A stretch of DNA of 11,163 nucleotides from the NCBI GenBank assembly GCA_964411275.1, contig CAYPKG010000053.1, forward strand, positions 1 to 11,163. Reading direction: 5' to 3'. Within the stretch, counting starts at the first letter, position 1, and each line of letters begins with the position of its first letter. Source of the stretch: CAYPKG01 sp964411275. GTDB taxonomy: Bacteria > Bacillota > Clostridia > Christensenellales > CAG-138. The notes beneath the pieces are model-generated. The model did no database searches, was not told the DNA's origin, and saw only the letters and a list, made by a program, of their open reading frames with translations. A program made the translations under genes and the position numbers. Of the stretch, positions 5,790-11,163 are shown in pieces.

Positions 5790-6296
5790 ATGAGTCTTTA
5801 CAGCGATTGGACAGACATTGCCCGGATGGAACGCACGCACAACGACCAGCAGGCCTTCTGGGCCGCCTATTTTGACGCGGAAACCGAAAACTACAAAAAG
5901 ATACTGCAAAACAGCGATACCCCGTATGCCGGAACCCTTGGAGAGTTGGCTGAAGGATTTGACATGGACGCCACCACGTTTTCCGGCTTTCTGGACGGCA
6001 TCAACTCCAGCCTGCAAACTGAGCTGGAGCTGGACGATCTCTCGGAGGACAGCGAGATTGTCTTGAACGTGGATTTTGAAAAGCTGTATTATAACATGCT
6101 GGACGCCAAAGCGGAATGGCTGTATACACTTGCCGAATGGGAGCCCATCCTGACGGCGGAGCGCAGGAAGGAAATCACGAAGGAGTTTCGCGCCTCCAAG
6201 GTTTTTGTAAACGAGCAAACAGTGGGAAGGAACGATCCCTGCCCATGCGGAAGCGGGAAAAAATACAAAAAGTGCTGCGGAAAAAATCAGGCGTGA
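5790..6296 (+). CDS. SEC-C metal-binding motif protein of unknown function
   Basis: The 168-aa product ends in a clear SEC-C zinc motif: GRNDPCPCGSGKKYKKCCG (146-164), with ligands C151, C153, C162 and C163. This motif is known from the SecA C-terminus, where it contacts SecB and ribosomes. The rest (1-140) is acidic and probably helical (WAAYFDAETENYKKIL, a Glu/Asp-rich stretch at 77-89), and I recognise no catalytic motif in it. No signal peptide or membrane segment is seen, so it is probably cytoplasmic. ATG 5790 has GAGGAGAG (5773-5780) at 9 nt. It sits 41 nt behind rimI, in a place often held by tsaD. Its function cannot be given from sequence. Confidence 0.85.
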   Translation: MSLYSDWTDIARMERTHNDQQAFWAAYFDAETENYKKILQNSDTPYAGTLGELAEGFDMDATTFSGFLDGINSSLQTELELDDLSEDSEIVLNVDFEKLYYNMLDAKAEWLYTLAEWEPILTAERRKEITKEFRASKVFVNEQTVGRNDPCPCGSGKKYKKCCGKNQA

Positions 6297-6305
6297 ATTG
6301 GGGTA

Positions 6306-6339
6306 CGAGGCCGGCATTTTAAGGCCCCGGGTTTTCTTT
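6306..6339 (+). terminator. Probable intrinsic terminator after the SEC-C gene
   Basis: CGAGGCC (6306-6312) and GGCCCCG (6323-6329) pair with one A-C mismatch around a 10-nt loop, followed by GGTTTTCTTT. The stem is short and the T-run interrupted, so this is moderate evidence. Its position between the SEC-C stop and the guaB promoter fits. Confidence 0.55.
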
Positions 6340-6398
6340 GGAGGAGAAAAATCTTACCGTTTCTGTTGTAATTTTGATGAGCGGCTGCCCCCCTTTTA

Positions 6399-6427
6399 TT
6401 GACACGGGGTATGGACTCCTGTACACT
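6399..6427 (+). promoter_or_regulatory. Sigma-A type promoter of guaB-larEBC
   Basis: A perfect TTGACA (6399-6404), a 17-bp spacer and TACACT (6422-6427, 4 of 6) predict a start near 6434, about 37 nt before the guaB ATG. A perfect TATAAT at 6442-6447 has no matching -35. No purine riboswitch aptamer is visible in this short leader. Confidence 0.7.
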
Positions 6428-6470
6428 GTTACAAACATTTTTATAATTTTCATCATGGGAGGGCGCAGAA

Positions 6471-7937
6471 ATGTATGGAGAAGGCGAAAAAGTGGTGATG
6501 GAAGGGCTGACGTTTGATGATGTGCTGTTGGTTCCGCAGGAAAGCAATGTCACACCAAACAACGTCAGCCTTTGTACAAACTTAACCCGTGAAATCCGGC
6601 TGAACATCCCGCTGATGTCGGCGGCGATGGACACCGTCACCGAGGGGCGCATGGCAATCGCCATGGCTCGGCAGGGCGGCATCGGCATTATCCACAAGAA
6701 CATGACTGTTGACGATCAGGCCGCCAATGTGGACAAGGTGAAGCGCTCTGAGCATGGCGTAATCGTCGATCCGTTTTTCCTCTCCCCGGATCATTTGGTG
6801 TCGGAAGCGCTGGGGCTTATGGCGAGATACCGCATTTCCGGCGTGCCCATTACGGTGGAGGGCAAGCTGGTTGGCATTCTTACAAACCGCGACCTTCGCT
6901 TTTTGGAGCGGGAGGACATCCCCATCAGGTGCCTCATGACCAGCGAAAACCTCATCACAGCGCCCGAGGGAACGACAATGGACGAGGCGAAGGATATTTT
7001 AAGGCGTCACAGGATTGAAAAACTGCCCATTGTGGACGATAACGGCTATTTAAAAGGGCTTATCACAATCAAGGACATCGAAAAGGCCATCCAGTATCCC
7101 AACTCCGCCAAGGACGCGGGTGGGCGGCTGCTGGCAGGTGCGGCAGTAGGCGTTTCTAAGGACACGTTCCTTCGGGCGGAGGCGCTAGTGGCTGCAAAAG
7201 TGGATGTCATCGCCGTGGACACTGCCCATGGGCACAGCCGGGGCGTGCTGGAAACATTGAAGCAGCTGCGGACAAAATACCCCAACCTGCCTTTGATCGC
7301 GGGCAATGTGGCCACTGGCGACGCGGCGGCTGCTTTGATTGAAGCGGGCGCCTCCGCAGTGAAGGTGGGCATAGGCCCCGGCAGCATTTGCACAACCCGG
7401 GTTGTGGCCGGCATCGGCGTGCCGCAGATTACCGCTATTATAGAATGCGCCCGGGTGGCGAAAAAACACAATATCCCCATCATTGCGGATGGCGGGGTCA
7501 AATACTCCGGCGACATTACGAAAGCCATCGCAGCGGGGGCTTCCTGCGTGATGCTGGGCTCTATGCTGGCGGGCACCGACGAAAGCCCCGGGGACACAGA
7601 AATTTATCAAGGCCGCCGGTTTAAGGTGTATCGCGGCATGGGTTCCATCAGCGCCATGGAAAAGGGCAGCAAGGACCGGTATTTCCAGGAGGACGCGCAA
7701 AAGCTGGTGCCTGAAGGCGTGGAAGGCCGGGTACCTTATAAAGGCTCTTTGGGCGAAAGCGTGTTCCAGCTTTGCGGCGGCTTAAGAAGCGGCATGGGCT
7801 ATTGCGGCGCGGCCACCGTCCCGGAGCTGCAGGACAAGGGCAAGTTTGTTCGGATCACCGGCGCAGGCCTTATCGAAAGCCATCCCCATGACGTCTATAT
7901 TACGAAGGAAGCGCCCAACTATTCGGTGCAGCAATGA
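6471..7937 (+). CDS. guaB: Inosine-5'-monophosphate dehydrogenase GuaB
   Basis: GuaB oxidises IMP to XMP with NAD+, the committed step to guanine nucleotides. The 488-aa product has the normal full length. It shows GLTFDDVLLVP (12-22), LMSAAMDTVTEGRMA, two CBS domains (about 95-210) that bind regulatory nucleotides, VDTAHGHS (249-256), AGNVAT (277-282), the catalytic loop GIGPGSICTTR with nucleophile C307, IADGGV (338-343), MGSISAM, DRYFQ (402-406) and the flap EGVEGRVPYKG with R420 and Y423. GGGAGGG (6457-6463) lies 7 nt before ATG 6471. Its TGA overlaps the larE ATG (ATGA), so larE is probably translated by coupling. Confidence 0.97.
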   Translation: MYGEGEKVVMEGLTFDDVLLVPQESNVTPNNVSLCTNLTREIRLNIPLMSAAMDTVTEGRMAIAMARQGGIGIIHKNMTVDDQAANVDKVKRSEHGVIVDPFFLSPDHLVSEALGLMARYRISGVPITVEGKLVGILTNRDLRFLEREDIPIRCLMTSENLITAPEGTTMDEAKDILRRHRIEKLPIVDDNGYLKGLITIKDIEKAIQYPNSAKDAGGRLLAGAAVGVSKDTFLRAEALVAAKVDVIAVDTAHGHSRGVLETLKQLRTKYPNLPLIAGNVATGDAAAALIEAGASAVKVGIGPGSICTTRVVAGIGVPQITAIIECARVAKKHNIPIIADGGVKYSGDITKAIAAGASCVMLGSMLAGTDESPGDTEIYQGRRFKVYRGMGSISAMEKGSKDRYFQEDAQKLVPEGVEGRVPYKGSLGESVFQLCGGLRSGMGYCGAATVPELQDKGKFVRITGAGLIESHPHDVYITKEAPNYSVQQ

Positions 7938-8737
7938 TGGAACAGCAATCGTTACATGCGTACTTAAAGCAATTTGATTCTCTTGCCGTAGCGGTGTCCG
8001 GCGGGGTGGACAGCGCCCTTCTCCTGCGGGAGGCGGCTAGCTGTCTTGGCACGGAGCGGGTGCTGGCGCTGACGGTGAAATCGGAATTCACCCCCGCACA
8101 TGAGATTGCGATGGCGAAACGGGCGGCAAAGCTAGCGGATGTGGAGCATGTGCTGCTGGAAGTTTGCGCCCTTGATGACGAGATGATCGCTGACAACGGC
8201 CCCCTGCGGTGCTATTACTGCAAGCGGCGGCTGTTTTTGGCCATGCGGGATGAGGCCTGGCTTAGAGGCTATTTGACATTATGTGACGGCACCAATGCCG
8301 ATGACGAGGGGGATTACCGGCCTGGCAGGCGGGCACTCGAGGAGCTGGAGATCGTGAGTCCCTTTCTTTCATGCGGTATGGGCAAGAAGGAGATCTACGC
8401 TTTAAGCCATGGAATGCCGACGCAAGCGCTGCCGGCCTACGCCTGCCTTGCAACCCGCATTCCCACAGGCACGCCCATTACGCTGGACGCGCTGTATAAG
8501 GTGGAGGCGGCGGAGGATGCAATCCGCGCCCTTGGCTTTCCGGCGGTACGGGTGCGATGCCATGGAGACTTGGCGCGCATCGAGCTTGCGCCGGATCGGC
8601 TGGAGGAGGGGTTTTCAAAAAGAGAGGCTCTCGCCAAGGCGGTGATCGATGCTGGATTTGCCTATGCCTCTCTTGATTTACTGGGGTATCGCCGGGGCAG
8701 CATGAACAAGGAGGGTTCCCAGCATGGCGGACAATGA
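7934..8737 (+). CDS. larE: ATP-dependent sulfur transferase LarE (nickel-pincer cofactor synthesis)
   Basis: LarE adenylates the pyridinium dicarboxylate mononucleotide made by LarB and adds sulfur to its carboxylates, on the way to the Ni-pincer nucleotide. The 267-aa product has the PP-loop SGGVDSALLL (22-31), CDGTNADDEGDYRPGRRA (117-134), SPFL, and PAYACLATRIPTG (167-179). C171 aligns with the cysteine that gives up its sulfur in the Lactiplantibacillus enzyme. It also has RCYYCKRRLF with C93 and C96, so three cysteines could hold a 4Fe-4S cluster as reported for some LarE homologues; that would make it catalytic rather than sacrificial (inference). The start ATG overlaps the guaB stop; ATG 7937 is a one-codon alternative. 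Its end overlaps larB by 14 bp. Confidence 0.93.
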   Translation: MMEQQSLHAYLKQFDSLAVAVSGGVDSALLLREAASCLGTERVLALTVKSEFTPAHEIAMAKRAAKLADVEHVLLEVCALDDEMIADNGPLRCYYCKRRLFLAMRDEAWLRGYLTLCDGTNADDEGDYRPGRRALEELEIVSPFLSCGMGKKEIYALSHGMPTQALPAYACLATRIPTGTPITLDALYKVEAAEDAIRALGFPAVRVRCHGDLARIELAPDRLEEGFSKREALAKAVIDAGFAYASLDLLGYRRGSMNKEGSQHGGQ

Positions 8738-9503
8738 ATTGATCAAGTTATTCGAACGGGTGAGAGCCGGCAGCATAACGCCGGAAGAGGCGGCCACGGA
8801 AATTGGCGGCCAGCCGGGCTTTACAGATTTGGGATACGCAAAGGTGGACACCGACCGCGCCCGGCGGCAGGGCATGGCGGAGGTGGTGTATGGCGCGGGG
8901 AAAACTGATGGGCAGATCGTTGGGATCTGCCAGGCTCTCGCAGACAGCGGGACGAAACATATACTTGTCACGCGCATCGATCAGCCGGTAGCGGACAAAT
9001 TGATCGCGGCCTTTCAGGAGGTGCGCTATGATCCCATCGCCAGGCTTGCGGTGGTATTGCCCGAAAAGAAGGCGGGGGAGGGCATGGTGCTGATTTTAAG
9101 CGCGGGCACATCCGACCAGCCTGTGGCGGAGGAAGCCGCTTTGACAGCGGAGGCCATGGGCGCCGCTGTCGTCAGGGTATATGACGCAGGGGTATCGGGC
9201 CTGCACCGGTTGCTGCCCCATATGGACAAGCTTCGGGATGCGAACGCAATCGTGGTGGTGGCGGGCATGGATGGCGCGCTTGCGTCGGTGGCGGGCGGGC
9301 TTACGGACCGGCCTGTGATCGCGGTACCTACAAGCGTGGGCTATGGCGCATCAATGGGCGGCGTAGCGGCATTGCTGTCTATGCTCAACAGCTGCGCTTC
9401 CGGCGTAGCGGTGATGAATATTGACAATGGGTTTGGCGGGGGGCTTCTGGCTGGGCGCGTCAACCGCATCGTGGTGGAGGCTCAAAAGGCTGCAAAGGAG
9501 TAA
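8724..9503 (+). CDS. larB: Nicotinic acid adenine dinucleotide carboxylase/hydrolase LarB
   Basis: LarB carboxylates the pyridinium ring of nicotinic acid adenine dinucleotide at C5 and cleaves off AMP, the first step to the nickel-pincer cofactor. The 259-aa product has an N-terminal part ending in VDTDRARRQGMAEVVYGAGKT (41-61) and a PurE-like C-terminal domain with LSAGTSD (125-131), YDAGVSGLHRLL, VVAGMDGALASVAGGL (178-193), PTSVGYG (202-208) and LNSCASGVAVMNIDNGFG. In that last stretch C224 corresponds to the catalytic cysteine. AAGGAGGG (8708-8715) sits 8 nt before ATG 8724, inside the end of larE. larC follows after 2 nt. Confidence 0.95.
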   Translation: MADNELIKLFERVRAGSITPEEAATEIGGQPGFTDLGYAKVDTDRARRQGMAEVVYGAGKTDGQIVGICQALADSGTKHILVTRIDQPVADKLIAAFQEVRYDPIARLAVVLPEKKAGEGMVLILSAGTSDQPVAEEAALTAEAMGAAVVRVYDAGVSGLHRLLPHMDKLRDANAIVVVAGMDGALASVAGGLTDRPVIAVPTSVGYGASMGGVAALLSMLNSCASGVAVMNIDNGFGGGLLAGRVNRIVVEAQKAAKE

Positions 9504-9505
9504 TT

Positions 9506-10690
9506 ATGGGCAGGGTATTGTATTGGGATGCGTTTTCTGGAATTAGCGGAGATATGTCCCTTGGAGCGCTCATCGATCTTGGCGCTGACGTGGCTGAATT
9601 GCAGCGGCAATTGAGCCTGCTTTCGGTTTCCGGAGAGTTTTCGCTGGAGGCTGAGAAAATAACCCGTTCGGGCATTACCGGCACGGACGTGACGGTGCAT
9701 GTCCATCCACACAGCCATGAGCATGGACATGAGCATGCGCACACCCACCGCGGTATAAAGGACATACTCGAAATCCTGGAACAGTCGCCCTTGTCTTTGG
9801 GGGTGAAGGCCAGGGCCGAGCGGATTTTCCGGCGGGTGGCCGAGGCGGAAGCTAAGGTACATGGCTGCGCTGTTGAGGATGTGCATTTTCATGAGGTAGG
9901 CGCTACGGACAGCATCGTGGATACCATCGGCGTCAGCATTTGCATGGAGCTTTTAGGTGTGGACGAAATCATCTGCTCACCCTTAAACCTGGGTGGCGGC
10001 ACGGTGCGCTGCGCTCATGGCGTGTTGCCAGTTCCGGCGCCTGCCACGGCTTGTATATTAGCCGGATGCCCCACCTATGGAAGCGATCCGCGATTTGGCG
10101 AGCTTGTGACGCCTACGGGTGCTGCCATCGCACGGGAGGCCGCGGCATTTGGGCCACAGCCCATCATGCGGGTGGAACGAATAGGCTATGGCTTTGGCAA
10201 GCGTGACACAGGCAGCCTGAATGCCGTCAGGGGGTTTTTAGGATATAGGGACGAGGAAATAGCCTCGGACGAGACTGTGACGCTCTTGGAGGCCAATCTG
10301 GATGATATGACGGGGGAAACGCTGGCCTATGTGGCGGAGCGGCTTTTTGAGTTTGGAGCGCTGGACGTATGGCTCAATCCCGTCTATATGAAAAAGGGAA
10401 GGCCTGGACATATTTTATGCTGCCTTTGCTTGCCGGAGGACGCCGGACGGCTGACGAAACGGATTTTCAAAGAAACCACAACATGGGGCGTACGAAAAGG
10501 GGTGCTGACGCGGGCGGTACTGTTAAGGGAAAGCGTGGTGCGCAAAACAGCCTATGGCGACGTCCGGTTAAAAATCGGGGCGGGGAAGGCAAAGCCGGAG
10601 TATGCGGATTGCGCCCAAATCGCCCGCAGGGAGGATGTGCCCGTCACCAAGGTTATGGAGGCGGCGATGATTGGAGAAGAGGAGATGTAA
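9506..10690 (+). CDS. larC: Nickel-pincer cofactor nickel insertase LarC (undivided)
   Basis: LarC inserts nickel into the dithiocarboxylate pincer nucleotide in a CTP-dependent cyclometallation, finishing the cofactor of lactate racemase-type enzymes. The 394-aa product opens with YWDAFSGISGDMSLGALIDLG (6-26). A His-rich tract follows (65-81, nine His alternating with other residues, HVHPHSHEHGHEHAH), probably for nickel binding. It also has DVHFHEVGATDSIVDTIG (125-142), PLNLGGGTVRCAHG (159-172), PTGAAIAR, EANLDDMTGE (262-271) and KKGRPGH (296-302). In Lactiplantibacillus plantarum the two halves are separate larC1/larC2 frames joined by frameshifting; here they form one frame. AAAGGAG (9494-9500) precedes ATG 9506 by 5 nt. 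Confidence 0.95.
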   Translation: MGRVLYWDAFSGISGDMSLGALIDLGADVAELQRQLSLLSVSGEFSLEAEKITRSGITGTDVTVHVHPHSHEHGHEHAHTHRGIKDILEILEQSPLSLGVKARAERIFRRVAEAEAKVHGCAVEDVHFHEVGATDSIVDTIGVSICMELLGVDEIICSPLNLGGGTVRCAHGVLPVPAPATACILAGCPTYGSDPRFGELVTPTGAAIAREAAAFGPQPIMRVERIGYGFGKRDTGSLNAVRGFLGYRDEEIASDETVTLLEANLDDMTGETLAYVAERLFEFGALDVWLNPVYMKKGRPGHILCCLCLPEDAGRLTKRIFKETTTWGVRKGVLTRAVLLRESVVRKTAYGDVRLKIGAGKAKPEYADCAQIARREDVPVTKVMEAAMIGEEEM

Positions 10691-10717
10691 AACACGAAAT
10701 CTTAGCAGGGAGTTTTT

Positions 10718-10749
10718 GCCCATATTTTGGATCGAATTTTCGGGCTTTT
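10718..10749 (+). terminator. Weak terminator-like element after larC
   Basis: GCCC (10718-10721) and GGGC (10742-10745) could pair around a 20-nt A/T-rich loop, followed by TTTT. The stem is too short to be convincing. Otherwise 10691-10777 shows no gene or clear signal. Confidence 0.25.
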
Positions 10750-10777
10750 ACCAGCCAGAGAGACTGAAAATTCATGG

Positions 10778-10806
10778 TTGACATTTTCCGGTCCATGCTG
10801 TATATT
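10778..10806 (+). promoter_or_regulatory. Strong sigma-A type promoter of the tRNA cluster
   Basis: A perfect TTGACA (10778-10783), a 17-bp spacer and TATATT (10801-10806, 5 of 6) would start transcription near 10813, about 30 nt before the first tRNA. This fits a constitutive stable-RNA promoter. Confidence 0.85.
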
Positions 10807-10842
10807 ATTAAGCGTCGCCAAGAACGGTCGGGAGGCCGGTGG

Positions 10843-10919
10843 CGGGGTGTAGCGCAGTCTGGTAGCGCACGTGCTTTGGGAGCATGGGGCCGGGGGTTCG
10901 AATCCCTTCACCCCGACCA
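10843..10919 (+). tRNA. tRNA-Pro(TGG)
   Basis: A 77-nt cloverleaf with acceptor CGGGGTG/CACCCCG, D stem GCGC/GCGC, anticodon stem CGTGC/GCATG with loop TTTGGGA (anticodon TGG at 10877-10879), T loop GTTCGAATC, discriminator A and encoded CCA (10917-10919). It reads CCN proline codons and is first in the cluster. Confidence 0.95.
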
Positions 10920-10923
10920 GGAT

Positions 10924-10998
10924 GGCCCCGTGGTCAAGCGGTTAAGACACCGCCCTTTCACGGCGGTAACAGGAGTTCGAGTCTCCTAGGGGTCACCA
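10924..10998 (+). tRNA. tRNA-Glu(TTC)
   Basis: A 75-nt cloverleaf with anticodon stem CCGCC/GGCGG and loop CTTTCAC (anticodon TTC at 10957-10959), T stem AGGAG/CTCCT and encoded CCA. The acceptor GGCCCCG/AGGGGTC has the usual G2-U71 pair, but position 7 is G opposite A66, where Glu tRNAs commonly have U-A. It begins 4 nt after the Pro tRNA. Confidence 0.95.
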
Positions 10999-11007
10999 CC
11001 TATTTTA

Positions 11008-11084
11008 GGGCCTTTAGCTCAGTTGGTTAGAGCGGTCGGCTCATAACCGATTGGTCCGGGGTTCGAGTCCCTGAAGGCCCACCA
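11008..11084 (+). tRNA. tRNA with CAT anticodon (elongator Met or Ile2)
   Basis: A 77-nt cloverleaf with acceptor GGGCCTT/AAGGCCC, D stem GCTC/GAGC, anticodon stem GTCGG/CCGAT and loop CTCATAA (anticodon CAT at 11042-11044), T arm CGGGG/CCCTG and encoded CCA. The G1-C72 pair and lack of three G-C pairs in the anticodon stem rule out initiator tRNA. C4-G69 and C5-G68 resemble features used by TilS to recognise Ile2 in E. coli, but clostridial elongator Met tRNAs can look similar, so the identity stays open. Confidence 0.9.
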
Positions 11085-11112
11085 ATCTCCGTTTCCGATC
11101 GGCAATCAGCAT

Positions 11113-11163
11113 GGCCCGGTAGTACAGTTGGTTAGTACGCCAGCCTGTCACGCTGGAGGTCAG
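11113..11163 (+). tRNA. tRNA-Asp(GTC), 3' part outside the window
   Basis: The 5' 51 nt are present: acceptor GGCCCGG, a D arm with GTAC/GTAC, and anticodon stem CCAGC/GCTGG with loop CTGTCAC (anticodon GTC at 11147-11149). The T arm and acceptor 3' strand lie beyond the end. It is a substrate type for the Tgt and QueA enzymes encoded upstream. Confidence 0.9.

Noticed and set aside
5646..6317. 223-codon open frame on the minus strand
   Set aside because: It lies opposite the end of rimI and the SEC-C gene, both of which have clear family motifs, and it has no motif of its own.
6340..6398. Small gene or riboswitch between the SEC-C gene and guaB
   Set aside because: A GGAGGAG at 6340-6346 has no start codon at a proper distance, and no conserved aptamer or stable fold is evident.

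Overview
The window looks like chromosomal DNA of a moderately GC-rich member of the Bacillota, most likely class Clostridia. The basis is strong AGGAGG ribosome binding sites, sigma-A type TTGACA-N17-TATAAT promoters, TTG and GTG starts, a PdaB-like deacetylase, a SEC-C protein and CCA-encoding tRNA genes. No genus can be named from the sequence alone. Almost everything is housekeeping. There are no mobile elements, CRISPR arrays or phage genes.

Layout. Bases 1-865 on the minus strand hold the first 200 codons of metY (O-acetylhomoserine sulfhydrylase) and a leader of about 230 nt. On the plus strand follow: a membrane-anchored polysaccharide deacetylase (930-1745) with its own terminator; a tRNA-modification operon queA-tgt-tsaE-tsaB-rimI (1917-5748) behind a strong promoter; a SEC-C zinc-motif protein (5790-6296); guaB fused by ATGA overlap to larE-larB-larC (6471-10690); and a tRNA cluster Pro(TGG)-Glu(TTC)-CAT(Met or Ile2)-Asp(GTC, cut by the window end) behind a near-consensus promoter.

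The most interesting element is the metY leader (632-830, minus strand). It encodes a 30-residue peptide with a good ribosome binding site and 9 methionines, including two MMM runs. It is followed by a 12-bp intrinsic terminator placed just before the metY ribosome binding site. The leader RNA can form three competing helices (anti-antiterminator, antiterminator, terminator) in the geometry of the classical trp/his/leu attenuators. I infer ribosome-mediated transcription attenuation that senses charged Met-tRNA, and possibly Cys-tRNA because the peptide also has three cysteines. Methionine genes in Bacillota are better known for S-box (SAM) riboswitches or Met T-boxes, and neither is visible here.

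How the genes work together. queA and tgt act in queuosine modification of tRNA. tsaE and tsaB are partners in t6A synthesis, and rimI is their usual neighbour, but tsaD is not seen here. guaB makes XMP for guanine nucleotides. larB, larE and larC build the nickel-pincer nucleotide cofactor from nicotinic acid adenine dinucleotide, but no larA (the enzyme using the cofactor) lies in the window.
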